Shown piece by piece: positions 27,046-35,349 of a stretch of DNA of 64,000 bases. Source of the DNA: Sphingomonas kyeonggiensis (GTDB lineage Bacteria; Pseudomonadota; Alphaproteobacteria; Sphingomonadales; Sphingomonadaceae); the NCBI RefSeq assembly GCF_014196745.1, contig NZ_JACIEH010000001.1:434001-498000 (forward strand). The letters are read 5' to 3'. The translations under genes were made by a program, and so were the position numbers. The notes beneath the pieces are model-generated. The model was not told the DNA's origin and did no database searches. It saw nothing but the letters and a program-made list of their open reading frames with translations. How positions within the stretch are numbered: position 1 is the first letter of the stretch; every line of letters starts with the position of its first letter.

Positions 27046-27435
27046 ATGAACATCCTCTTCATAGAGGACGATCCGATGAACCGTCGGGTCGTGAAGGACA
27101 TGCTCGACGTCGCGGGGGCTACAATGGCCGAAGCCAGCTGGGCCGAGGAGGGCCTGGCCATGCTCGACGCCGAGACCTTCGACGTCGTGCTCGTCGATCT
27201 GCGCATGCCGGGGATGGACGGGTTCGAGACGATCGAGCGCATCCGCGCACGCGGCGACGCCAAGGGCGAGCTGCCGATCATCGTCGTCACCGCGGACACC
27301 GCCGTCGACCTTCGCGAGCGCTGCCTCGCGGTCGGCGCCGACGACGTGCTGTTCAAGCCGGTGGCGATGGACGCGCTGTTCGATTCGATCGGCCGCGTGC
27401 TTGCGATCCGCGGCGGCGGGGGCATGATCCTCTAG
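27046..27435 (+). CDS. Single-domain response regulator
   Basis: The 129-residue CheY-like receiver has acidic FIEDDP, the phospho-acceptor Asp in VVLVDLRMPGMDG, Thr in VVTADT and Lys in LFKPV. It follows the TPR hybrid kinase by 74 bases in the same direction, so it is the likely phosphotransfer partner. It has no DNA-binding or enzymatic output domain. Confidence 0.9.
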   Translation: MNILFIEDDPMNRRVVKDMLDVAGATMAEASWAEEGLAMLDAETFDVVLVDLRMPGMDGFETIERIRARGDAKGELPIIVVTADTAVDLRERCLAVGADDVLFKPVAMDALFDSIGRVLAIRGGGGMIL

Positions 27436-27463
27436 GGATCACGCCCGCCGCGCCGGTGCAGAA

Positions 27464-28372
27464 CTACCGCGCGATGCCGATGACAGCGGTTGCCGTATAG
27501 CCGGCGGCGACGCTGCCGCTCATCACCGGGGTCTGCTGGGCGATCTGCGCGCTGCTGTTGTCGCCGAACACATTGTCGCTGCTCAGGCTCACGCCCGCGA
27601 GGTTGCGGACGCTCGTCGAATAGCCGCTCGCGCCGTTATAGACCGTGCTGCACGCAGCGCTCGGCATGGCGAGCTGCGAGACGAGCGTGGCGTAGCGCCC
27701 GCCCGTGGCGTTCGCCAGGCTCGAGAACACTTCGAAATGGATGTGCGGCCAGCGCCCGGCATAGCAGCCTGGGAAGATGGTGGTGAAGCGCACCTGGCCG
27801 TTGCTGTCGGTCACGCCGACGCCGCGCAGATAGCTCTCGGCCGGCAGGTCGTAGAGCGAGTATTTCCCGTCGCGGTCGCAGTGCCAGATATAGATGGCAT
27901 AGCCCGCGAGCGGCGCGCAGGCGGCGTTCACGTCGACCAGGGTGAGCGTCAGCACCACTTCCACGCCCGCCGCGGTCGCGGTCGAGCTGCCGAGGAAGGA
28001 CGAACGGATGTCGCTGCGCACCACATTGGCGGCGGTGAGCACGTTCGAGGTGACGCCGCTCGAGGTGTTGGTGCCGTCGGCGGGGTAGGGGCCGTTGGTC
28101 TCGGTCGGATCGACCACGCAGCTGCCGCTGGTGGCGGTCGCACTCGGGGTCGGGGTGGCAGTGGCCGAGGGGGTTGGCGTCGGCGTCGCGGTCGCCGTGC
28201 CGGCGCTGCCGCTCGTCGCGCTGTCGCCCGATCCGCCGTCACAGGCGGCGAGCATCGCTGCGCCGCTCGCGCCGGCGAACCAGCCCAGCGCGCGCCGGCG
28301 GCTGGCGAGTTGCGTCATTGCCTTCAGGTCATGGGCCAGGCCCAGGTCGTGCGCGTCTTGATGGTCCATCAT
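27464..28372 (-). CDS. Exported intradiol ring-cleavage dioxygenase-like lipoprotein
   Basis: The 302-residue protein has a twin-arginine-like stretch (SRRRALGWFAG) and a lipobox ending in LAAC, then a low-complexity Ala/Thr/Pro linker. The dioxygenase domain spans about residues 85-300 and contains ETNGPYP, two Tyr candidates (GKYSLYD, FPGCYAGRW) and the His-x-His pair in PHIHFEV, so all four iron ligands of intradiol enzymes appear present. Relatives cleave catechols or hydroxyquinol. Export suggests an extracytoplasmic substrate. The true start may be a few codons further in. Confidence 0.87.
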   Translation of the reverse strand: MMDHQDAHDLGLAHDLKAMTQLASRRRALGWFAGASGAAMLAACDGGSGDSATSGSAGTATATPTPTPSATATPTPSATATSGSCVVDPTETNGPYPADGTNTSSGVTSNVLTAANVVRSDIRSSFLGSSTATAAGVEVVLTLTLVDVNAACAPLAGYAIYIWHCDRDGKYSLYDLPAESYLRGVGVTDSNGQVRFTTIFPGCYAGRWPHIHFEVFSSLANATGGRYATLVSQLAMPSAACSTVYNGASGYSTSVRNLAGVSLSSDNVFGDNSSAQIAQQTPVMSGSVAAGYTATAVIGIAR

Positions 28373-28457
28373 GCCTCCTTGGTCGAAGGCCTTCAGTCAC
28401 ATGCCGGACACACGGCGGGATTTCGCGCGGTGGCGCAATGTTTCAGCCTTTTGCAGC

Positions 28458-29720
28458 TCAGGCCGGTAGACGGACCCGCGCGCGACCGCCGCCGGCGGCC
28501 CGATTCTCCAGCGACACCTCGCCGCCATGCGCCTCCGCGATCGAGCGGACGATCGCCAGCCCCAGGCCGGTGCCGCCGGTTTCCCGATTGCGCGAGGTCT
28601 CGCCGCGAACGAAGGGCGCGAACAGTGCCTCGGCCCGGGCCAGGTCGAAACCGCGGCCATCGTCCTCCACCAGCACATCCACCTTGCCTTCGCCCAGGCT
28701 CCAGCCGAGCCGCGCCCGCTCGCCGTAACGGATCGCATTCTCGATCAGATTGGCGAACAGCCGCCGCAGCGCCGCGCTGTCCCCGCGCACCACCGCGCGC
28801 GGGCCGGGTTCCACGGTCACCGGCTTGCCCGCCGCGGCGAGATCGTCGACCAGGCTCTCGATCAGGCTGCCCAGGTCGAGCCGCTCGTGCGGCGCCCCGT
28901 CGCGCCCGTCCCGGGTGAAGCTCAGCGCGGCCTTCAGCATCGCGCGCATCTCCTCGATGTCCGCCTCGGCGCGCAGCCGGGCGGCATCGGGCAGCTGCTC
29001 GACCCAGAAGGCGATCCGCGAGAGCGGCGTGCCCAGGTCATGGGCGATCGCGCCCAGCATCGCGCTGCGATTCTCCGCCTCGAGCAGGATGCGCTCCTGC
29101 ATCGAGTCCAGCGCACGCGCCAGTTCGTGCACTTCGCGGGGGCCCTTGTGCGGGATCGGCTGGCGCGCGCCGAGCCGCACCTTGGTCGCCGCGCCGGCCA
29201 GCTCGCGGATCGGCCGCGAAATGCGCCGTGCCACGCCCCAGGCGAGCAGCGAGAGCACCAGCAGCACGCCCAGCATCCCCAGCAGCCGGGCAAGATGCCA
29301 GGGCGTGAAGGCGGGACGGGGCAGGCTGGATGCGACGATCCAGCCATTGGGATCCTCCAGCGCCACGGTGAAGCTGCCGTGCATGTCCTGGTCGGGATCG
29401 CGCGCCGGGAACTGGTAGAGGCCGTGGACCCGCTCGGCCGGCACGCCCAGCAGCCGGGCCACCGCCGCGTCGCGGGCGGGGGAGGGGCGCTCGTCTTCCC
29501 GTCCGAACTTGTCCTCGCTGGTGCGCCGCACCGTCATCCGGGCCTGCGCGGTGGGGGGCACGATGCCGGTGCGCAGCGCTTCGGCCACGCGGATCAGCGG
29601 CAGCGGTCCCGGCCCGGGCGGCGGGCCGTTGAACATGATCGTGAACTGCGTCGTCGTCGCGATCAGTGCGGCGGCGATGACGAGCAGGACGATGGGTGCC
29701 GTGATCGAACGCCGGGTCAT
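28458..29720 (-). CDS. EnvZ-type sensor histidine kinase
   Basis: The 420-residue protein has two membrane helices (near the N-terminus and about 165-185), a periplasmic sensor loop between them and a HAMP linker. The HisKA H-box is AIAHDLGTPLSRI, followed by an HATPase with NLIENAIRYG, DDGRGFD and GTGLGLAIV. It starts seven bases after the stop of the OmpR-type regulator upstream, forming a standard pair. The stimulus is unknown. Confidence 0.92.
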   Translation of the reverse strand: MTRRSITAPIVLLVIAAALIATTTQFTIMFNGPPPGPGPLPLIRVAEALRTGIVPPTAQARMTVRRTSEDKFGREDERPSPARDAAVARLLGVPAERVHGLYQFPARDPDQDMHGSFTVALEDPNGWIVASSLPRPAFTPWHLARLLGMLGVLLVLSLLAWGVARRISRPIRELAGAATKVRLGARQPIPHKGPREVHELARALDSMQERILLEAENRSAMLGAIAHDLGTPLSRIAFWVEQLPDAARLRAEADIEEMRAMLKAALSFTRDGRDGAPHERLDLGSLIESLVDDLAAAGKPVTVEPGPRAVVRGDSAALRRLFANLIENAIRYGERARLGWSLGEGKVDVLVEDDGRGFDLARAEALFAPFVRGETSRNRETGGTGLGLAIVRSIAEAHGGEVSLENRAAGGGRARVRLPA

Positions 29721-29727
29721 GGGCAGA

Positions 29728-30474
29728 TCACTTGGTCGCCACTTCGGTGACGAACATATAGCCTTCGTTGCGGATCGTGCGGATCAGGTCTTCGGAGCCT
29801 GGGCGGGCGAGCTTCTTGCGCAGCCGGCTCATCTGCACGTCGATCGCGCGATCGAAATGCTCGGCATTGGGGCCGCGCGAGAAATCGAGCAGCATGTCGC
29901 GGGTCAGCACGCGGCGCGGTCGCTCGACCAGCGCGAGCAGCAGCCGGAATTCGCCATCGGACAGGTTGATGATCACATCGTCCGGATCCCAGAGCTGGCG
30001 CGCCACGGGGTCGAGGCGCCAGCCGGCGAAGCGCAGGAATGCCCGGGTCGGCGTCGTCGCCGGCACGACGCGATCGGTCTGGCTGCGGCGTAGCACCGAG
30101 CGGATGCGTGCCAGCAGCTCGCGCGGATTGGCCGGCTTGGGGACATAGTCGTCCGCGCCCATCTCCAGCCCGACGATCCGGTCGATATCCTCGCCGATCA
30201 CCGAATGGAGGATCACCGCCGGCCCGGTCTGGCGGTCCATCGAGCGCAGGATGGAGAGGCCGTCCTCACCCGGCATCATCACGTCGAGCACGACCAGCGC
30301 GTAGTCGTTCCGCCCGGTGAGTGCGCGCATCTCGGCCGCGCCCGATGCGGTATCGACGACATAGCCGTGCTGCGACAGGAAGGCCGCGGTCAGCTCGCGG
30401 ATTCCGGGATCGTCATCGACGATCAGCAGGCGGGTCTCGATGTCCAAGGCTGGCGCTAAAGCTGCGAGTTGCAT
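29728..30474 (-). CDS. OmpR-family response regulator
   Basis: The 248-residue protein has a receiver domain (IVDDDPGIREL, phospho-acceptor Asp in LVVLDVMMPGEDG, Lys in VPKPANPRELL) and a C-terminal winged-helix DNA-binding domain (LSDGEFRLLLALVERP, FDRAIDVQMSRLRKKL, IRTIRNEGYMF). It is first in the operon with its kinase. The ~10 N-terminal residues before the receiver may be mis-started. Confidence 0.93.
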   Translation of the reverse strand: MQLAALAPALDIETRLLIVDDDPGIRELTAAFLSQHGYVVDTASGAAEMRALTGRNDYALVVLDVMMPGEDGLSILRSMDRQTGPAVILHSVIGEDIDRIVGLEMGADDYVPKPANPRELLARIRSVLRRSQTDRVVPATTPTRAFLRFAGWRLDPVARQLWDPDDVIINLSDGEFRLLLALVERPRRVLTRDMLLDFSRGPNAEHFDRAIDVQMSRLRKKLARPGSEDLIRTIRNEGYMFVTEVATK

Positions 30475-30590
30475 CCCATGGAGTTAAGGTGCGAGCCTAA
30501 CGCCCGTATTGCATGGCTGCAACGCACGGAAACATATAGACGGAGCGGCGGGGCGTAAGCCGTAAGGGTATTTTGGCGCCTCCCTCTATT

Positions 30591-30675
30591 TCGTCATCCC
30601 CGCGCAGGCGGGGATCCAGAGTCACGCGGGACATCGCTCTGTTACCCTGGATCCCCGCCTGCGCGGGGATGACGA
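30591..30675. repeat. Inverted pair of GTCATCCCCGC-type palindromes
   Basis: Two 29-base arms in opposite orientation, each with an internal CCCCGCGCAGGCGGGG hairpin, are separated by about 27 bases. Related units are at 57738 and, in part, 9715. It lies between the promoter region of the response regulator and the end of the MFS gene. Confidence 0.75.
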
Positions 30676-30684
30676 TGAAGGAAC

Positions 30685-30729
30685 GGAGGATTGATGCGCT
30701 ATTGCTAATCAATAGCGCATCAATCCTCC
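30685..30729. repeat. Perfect 20-bp inverted repeat across the MFS stop codon
   Basis: Arms 30685-30704 and 30710-30729 are exact reverse complements with a CTAAT loop. The right arm contains the last codons and the TGA of the MFS gene. No T-run follows on either strand, so it is not a classical terminator, though an RNA stem of this length would be very stable. Confidence 0.85.
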
Positions 30730-32003
30730 AGGATCTGCGAATGTTTCGCGGTGTCCCGCATGCGCAGATAGGTGACCAGCGAGATGGCGATCATCGCGGT
30801 GACGTACCAGTAGAAGCCGCGTTCCCAGCCTTCCTGCTTGAACCACAGCGCCACCGTCGGCGCGGTGCCGCCGAAGATCGCATTGGCGAGCGCATAGGGC
30901 AGGGCGACGCCCAGGGTGCGGATGTGCGCGGGGAACAGCTCGGCCTTCACCACCGCATTGATCGACGTATAGCCGGTCACGATCACCAGTGCCCCGGTCA
31001 TCAGCAGGAATGCGGTCAGTGCGTCACGCGCACCTTCCATCGCGACGAAGATCGGATAGCTGAGCAGCGTGCCGAACACGCCGAACGCCACCATGAGCGG
31101 CTTTCGCCCGACTCTGTCCGAAAGCGCGCCGGCCAGTGGCTGGATCGCCATGAACACGAACAGCGCGGCTGCATTCACCTGGGTCGCAGCCGCATCGGAG
31201 AAGCCGGCGGTCTTCTTGAGGAAGGCGATCGGGTAGATCGTATAGGCATAGAAGGCGAGCGTACCGCCCGCAGTGAGCAGCATCACCACCGCGGCCTCGC
31301 GCGGGTGCTCGCGCAGCAGCGCCAGCGCGCCCGATTTCTTGCCGGCTTCGCGCTTGGCGAAGCTCTCGGTCTCGGCGAGGCGCCGGCGCAGCCAGAACAC
31401 GCCCAGCGCCAGCACGCCGCCCACCGCGAAGGGGATGCGCCAGCCCCATTGCTTCAGGTCCGCCTCCGACAGGGTCGCCTGAAGCGCCAGTAGCACGACC
31501 AGCGCGACGAGCTGGCCCGAGATCAGGGTGACGTACTGAAAGCTCGAGAAGAAACCGCGGTGCTTCCTGCCGGCCATTTCGGAGAGATAGGTGGCGCTTG
31601 CGCCATATTCGCCGCCCAGGCTGAGTCCCTGGAGCAGCCGTGCCGCCACCAGCGCGATGGTCGCCGTCACGCCGATCTCGCCATAGCTCGGCGTCGCCGC
31701 GATGATGATCGATCCGGCGCACATCAGCGTCACCGACAGGGTCAGGCCGGCCTTGCGTCCGTGCCGATCGCCATAGATCCCCATCAGCCAGCCACCGATC
31801 GGCCGCATGAAGAAGCCGATCGCGAATACGATCCACGCGCTGATGTCCTGGGAGGCACCCTTGGGGAAATAATGGGGGGCGAGATAGCTCGCGAGCACCG
31901 CATAGGCGTACCAGTCGTACCACTCGACCAGGTTGCCGGCCGATCCCCCCAGGATCGAGCGCAGGCGATGTCGGGGCGGGGCGGCGGTGTCGGCAGCGGT
32001 CAT
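30720..32003 (-). CDS. MFS transporter, metabolite:H+ symporter (MHS) family
   Basis: The 427-residue protein has about 12 membrane helices. NLVEWYDWYAYA near the N-terminus, GWLMGIYGDRHGRK (motif A) and RLLQGLSLGGEYG are typical of the MHS family (KgtP, ProP, CitA and similar). The likely substrate is a small organic acid or osmolyte, taken up with protons. The gene stands alone; its 3' end forms a perfect hairpin with downstream sequence. Confidence 0.88.
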   Translation of the reverse strand: MTAADTAAPPRHRLRSILGGSAGNLVEWYDWYAYAVLASYLAPHYFPKGASQDISAWIVFAIGFFMRPIGGWLMGIYGDRHGRKAGLTLSVTLMCAGSIIIAATPSYGEIGVTATIALVAARLLQGLSLGGEYGASATYLSEMAGRKHRGFFSSFQYVTLISGQLVALVVLLALQATLSEADLKQWGWRIPFAVGGVLALGVFWLRRRLAETESFAKREAGKKSGALALLREHPREAAVVMLLTAGGTLAFYAYTIYPIAFLKKTAGFSDAAATQVNAAALFVFMAIQPLAGALSDRVGRKPLMVAFGVFGTLLSYPIFVAMEGARDALTAFLLMTGALVIVTGYTSINAVVKAELFPAHIRTLGVALPYALANAIFGGTAPTVALWFKQEGWERGFYWYVTAMIAISLVTYLRMRDTAKHSQILED

Positions 32004-32092
32004 CGCGTCACTATGCCGCGAGGAATCGCGCTTGTCTTTGGTCGCGATATCGGCTGTGTGGCGCCACGATTTTGGAGAGGGATTTCCTGAAG

Positions 32093-32662
32093 ATGCGTGC
32101 CATGCTGCTTCTCGGCGCCACCCTTGTTCTCGCTGGTTGCCAGTCTGCCGCGGAGCGGCAGGCAGCCGCCACGGGCGAGATCGAAGTGCACAATGCCTCG
32201 ATGAAGGAAGTCGCCGCGCTGTCCAAGGCGGCCCATTCCAAGATGCTGATGCAGCCCGGCACCTGGGATTCGGGGATGCAGGTCCTGTCCGCCGATTTCA
32301 CCGACGGACCGGACAAGGCGGACCAGCTGGCGGCGGTGCAGAAGCAGCAGCGCCACGCCACCAAGTGCCAGACGGCGGGCGATCTCAAGCCGCTCGACAT
32401 CGAGAATCTCGAAAAGGTCGCGGGCACCTGCACCTTCCCGCGCTTCGTGCAGAAGGGCGGGAAGCTCGACGTCGAGATCCAGTGCACCCAGGCGAGCGGC
32501 TCCAGGACCACGCTGCTCTACGCCGGCACCATGGGCAAGGACGCCTATGACGTGACCGTGGACCAGAAGAGCGGCGAAAAGGGCCAGCCCGGCTATGCCG
32601 CGATTCGGATGCGGGTCTATGGCAAGCGGCTCGGACTCTGCCAGGGCAAGGCCCAGGGCTGA
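32093..32662 (+). CDS. DUF3617-like lipoprotein
   Basis: The ~189-residue protein starts with a lipoprotein signal (LLLGATLVLAGC). The mature part has paired cysteines (KCQTAG, GTCTFPRF, EIQCTQ) and the general pattern of DUF3617 proteins, including QPGTWDSGMQVL near the start of the domain. ATG 32093, with GGAGAGG upstream, is preferred over a TTG seven codons earlier. Function unknown; predicted to be membrane-anchored in the envelope. Confidence 0.78.
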   Translation: MRAMLLLGATLVLAGCQSAAERQAAATGEIEVHNASMKEVAALSKAAHSKMLMQPGTWDSGMQVLSADFTDGPDKADQLAAVQKQQRHATKCQTAGDLKPLDIENLEKVAGTCTFPRFVQKGGKLDVEIQCTQASGSRTTLLYAGTMGKDAYDVTVDQKSGEKGQPGYAAIRMRVYGKRLGLCQGKAQG

Positions 32663-32805
32663 TCGGTTTGCCGCGCCTGAGAGGGGGCAGGGCCTGTTCT
32701 CGCTTGAAAAAATGGATTCGCGCTGTTAGGTGGCCGGCACGACGCCGCAACCCCGCGTTCCGGCGAACCCTTTTCTATTGAATAGACCGGAGCACTGACG
32801 GGCTT

Positions 32806-33012
32806 ATGCAGATCATCGTTCGCGACAACAACGTCGACCAGGCACTGCGCGCACTCAAGAAGAAGCTGCAGCGCGAGGGCGTGTACCGCGAGATGAAGCT
32901 CCGTCGTCACTACGAGAAGCCCAGCGAGAAGCGCGCCCGCGAGCGTGCCGCCGCGGTCCGCCGCGCGCGCAAGCTCGAGCGCAAGCGCATGGAGCGCGAC
33001 AGCGCCCGTTGA
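32806..33012 (+). CDS. rpsU: 30S ribosomal protein S21
   Basis: The 68-residue basic protein has the S21 pattern: [20 protein letters not shown], then a Tyr-Arg-Glu-Met segment and a long Arg/Lys/Ala-rich C-terminal helix. It belongs to the small ribosomal subunit, near the anti-Shine-Dalgarno region. A GC hairpin at about 33025-33049 (GCCACGCGC arms) follows it and may end or stabilise the mRNA. Confidence 0.96.
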   Translation: MQIIVRDNNVDQALRALKKKLQREGVYREMKLRRHYEKPSEKRARERAAAVRRARKLERKRMERDSAR

Positions 33013-33105
33013 TTTCGCGATTCGGCCACGCGCGGTCCTCGCGCGTGGCTGTCGTGAACTTGGTGAACTTTGGGTAGCTGAATACCCGCGCCTGGAGCCT
33101 ATCGC

Positions 33106-33705
33106 ATGTCCGTGACCGCCGTTCCGCTCCAGCCCGTCAAGCGCAGCTACAAGATCTGGCTCTGGGCCGGTCTGGTCCTGGCGATCGCCATTGGGGTGGC
33201 GCTGGCCTGGACGGGCACGCGTGCGCCCGTCGCCGTCAAGGGCGACGACGCGCAGTTCCTGGCCTGGAACAAGAGCCAGCTCGGCGTGCAGACCACGGCT
33301 TCGGGTCTCCAGTATCAGGTGCTCAAGGAAGGCTCGGGCCCCAAGGCGCTCGAAGGCGACGGGGTGAAGGTGTTCACCACCGGCACGCTGCGCGACGGCT
33401 CGATCTTCCAGCCTGCCGGCGAGATTCCGCTCCAGGTCGGCGGCGCGATCCCGGGCTTCGACGAAGCGCTCAAGATGATGAGCAAGGGCTCGAAGCTGCG
33501 CATCTGGATCCCGGCGAACCTCGGCTATGAGAAGGCCGGCCCGCAGCATCCGCTGTTCGGCAAGCTCCTGCAGTTCGATCTCGAGATCAAGGATCTCATC
33601 CCGGCCGAGCAGCTCCGCCAGATGATGATGCAGCAGCAGATGATGCAGCAGCAGCAGGGTGGTGCGCCGGGCGGCCCGCAGCCGGGCGGTCCCCAGGGGC
33701 AGTAA
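33106..33705 (+). CDS. FKBP-type peptidyl-prolyl cis-trans isomerase, membrane-anchored
   Basis: The 199-residue protein has an N-terminal membrane helix (about 16-36) and then an FKBP domain (TTASGLQYQVLKEGSGPKA, GGAIPGFDEALKMM, IPANLGYEKAG). The usual Tyr of the active site in VxVxYxG is replaced (VKVFTTG), so activity may be altered. The last ~30 residues are Met/Gln then Gly/Pro rich. It probably assists folding outside the inner membrane. Confidence 0.88.
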   Translation: MSVTAVPLQPVKRSYKIWLWAGLVLAIAIGVALAWTGTRAPVAVKGDDAQFLAWNKSQLGVQTTASGLQYQVLKEGSGPKALEGDGVKVFTTGTLRDGSIFQPAGEIPLQVGGAIPGFDEALKMMSKGSKLRIWIPANLGYEKAGPQHPLFGKLLQFDLEIKDLIPAEQLRQMMMQQQMMQQQQGGAPGGPQPGGPQGQ

Positions 33706-33742
33706 GCTTCCTTCAAGCTTCCTTCTGTCGATTGAATACGAA

Positions 33743-33774
33743 AACGCCGGCGGATCGCTCCGCCGTCGTTTTTG
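33743..33774 (+). terminator. Rho-independent terminator after the FKBP gene
   Basis: An ACGCCGGCGGA/TCCGCCGTCGT stem with a short loop is followed by TTTTTG. It lies 38 bases after the FKBP stop and before the convergent phosphatase gene. Confidence 0.85.
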
Positions 33775-33793
33775 TTTGGGCCTTTGCGGCGGC

Positions 33794-34579
33794 TCAGTCG
33801 GCGGTGTCGATCACCCAGCGCCGGTTGCTTTCGAATCCCATCGCCGTGAGCCTGCCGGAAGCATAGGCGCCGGTGTCGAGGCCAATGCGATGGGCGGTCA
33901 TCTCCACGGCTTCGGTGATGGTGTGGCCGTGGACGATGATCTTCTCGAGCGCGCCCCTGTGCTCGATGAACTCGCTGCGGATCCAGCGCAGGTCCTTGCC
34001 TTGCTGGCGCGACAGCGCTTCCCCAGGCCGTATGCCGGCATGGACGAAGGCATAGTCGCCGATGATGATCATGTCCTCGAAATCGGCCAGGAATGCGCGG
34101 TGTTCCGCCGGAACGCGCTCCTGCAGTTCGGCGGAAAGCTCTGGGTAGTCGAGCGCGTCATATTCGGCTTCCGTGAAGCCATAGCTGAGGATCGTTTCGC
34201 GGCCGCCGATCTTCGTAAAGAAGCGCAAGGTCTTCTCGTCGCCATCGAGGCTGGACAGGAAGACCTCCTCGTGATTGCCGGCGAGGAAGCGCGTGCGGTC
34301 CTTTGGGCGCTCCAAGGCGAGCTGCCGGAGGAACTCTACCGTTTGTGCGGATTCGGGTCCGCGATCGATCAGATCGCCCAGGAAGATCAGCTGGGTATCC
34401 GCTGCGGTGCGCCCGGCTTCGTCTGCTGCAATGCGCGCAAGCAGATCCTGAAGCAGGTCTAGGCGGCCATGGATGTCGCCGATGGCGTAGATGCGCTGGC
34501 CATCGGGGATGCTGCCGCTTGGCTCGGCTTGAGCTGACGGGCGCGACCGAAAGAGCTTGGCGAACATGATGTGCAACAA
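33794..34579 (-). CDS. Calcineurin-like metallophosphatase (serine/threonine phosphatase type)
   Basis: The ~261-residue protein has the metallophosphoesterase motifs GDIHGRLDLL, GDLIDRGPES, AGNHEEV and a C-terminal HGHT. This spacing matches PrpA/PP1-like bacterial phosphatases and symmetrical Ap4A hydrolase relatives. Which substrate it uses (phosphoprotein or dinucleotide) is not decidable here. A start at ATG 34567 is an alternative. Confidence 0.87.
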   Translation of the reverse strand: MLHIMFAKLFRSRPSAQAEPSGSIPDGQRIYAIGDIHGRLDLLQDLLARIAADEAGRTAADTQLIFLGDLIDRGPESAQTVEFLRQLALERPKDRTRFLAGNHEEVFLSSLDGDEKTLRFFTKIGGRETILSYGFTEAEYDALDYPELSAELQERVPAEHRAFLADFEDMIIIGDYAFVHAGIRPGEALSRQQGKDLRWIRSEFIEHRGALEKIIVHGHTITEAVEMTAHRIGLDTGAYASGRLTAMGFESNRRWVIDTAD

Positions 34580-34621
34580 CCTGTGATTCTTGCTCGATCC
34601 CGCTGCCGGCTAACGGGCAAT

Positions 34622-34650
34622 AAAAAAGTGGCGGCCGTTAGGCCGCCACT
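34622..34650 (-). terminator. Rho-independent terminator of the small exported protein gene
   Basis: A perfect 10-bp stem (AGTGGCGGCC/GGCCGCCACT) with a GTTA loop is followed by six T on the minus strand, 28 bases after the stop of the 77-residue gene. Confidence 0.9.
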
Positions 34651-34677
34651 TCGAAACTCTGCTTGCGCAGTCCGATA

Positions 34678-34911
34678 CTACGGGCTGTCGGGCGAGTCGT
34701 CGCTGTCGGCCAGAACCACGGCGCCGCCGATGATGGCGACAGTGGCGAGAACGCCGATCAGGATAGCCGGAGCCAGTTCGCTCTTCTTGCTGGTCGAGGT
34801 CGAAGCGCGAACGCCCGACAGCGACAGCTTCGAAGCGCTGGTCGGAGCGGCCAGAACAGGGGCAGTCGCCATCGACGCGATAGCAGCAGCCGTAAGAAGC
34901 TTAGTGAACAC
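34678..34911 (-). CDS. Small exported membrane protein (77 aa), unknown function
   Basis: A cleavable signal peptide (LLTAAAIASMATAPVLAA) is followed by a Ser/Thr-rich stretch. A hydrophobic helix (about 47-67) and a short acidic tail ending DSDDSPDSP come next. It is a single-gene unit with its own terminator. I do not recognise the family; similar short Ser/Thr plus helix proteins are common in sphingomonads (general impression). Confidence 0.75.
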   Translation of the reverse strand: MFTKLLTAAAIASMATAPVLAAPTSASKLSLSGVRASTSTSKKSELAPAILIGVLATVAIIGGAVVLADSDDSPDSP

Positions 34912-35349
34912 TCTTTTTCTCCCTCTTTCGAGCTCTGGGTGCTCTCGTCGGGTCGACCTATGGCACAGGACAAAACCAGCCGCAACACCTTAAACCTTGG
35001 TACCGGCGAGAAGATTCCCGCCGTGTCTCATCAGCAACACCGGGTTCGGTTGCCCCGAACCTCTCAGTCAGCACTCGGGCGACCCGCACCAAGTGGTTAC
35101 GGGAGCGTCCTTAACGCGCTGCATCAATATCGCCAAGGGGGTTAATGAAGCGTCTCTGCCGAATTGGGCGTGTTTCTTGAGGGTTACAGGGGATTTTTTG
35201 TGACGGATTTGTTTCGATTGCACCGATGCAATCCTGGTTGCGATGCACAAGAGTTCGTGGCCTGACGTCGGGATCGGCGGTCCCTCAATGATTCGCGCTG
35301 GATCATCCCCCGATTTGGCAAGGACGATGTCGGCCCTTAAGGCGGTGTG
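34912..35349. other. Long intergenic region upstream of the small exported protein and M48 genes
   Basis: This divergent intergenic stretch of over 430 bases is long for this dense genome. It contains a 7-bp hairpin at 35043-35061 (GGTTCGG/CCGAACC) and TTAA half-sites near 35112 and 35141, but no convincing reading frame. It presumably holds promoters for both flanking genes and perhaps a long untranslated leader. Confidence 0.4.
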
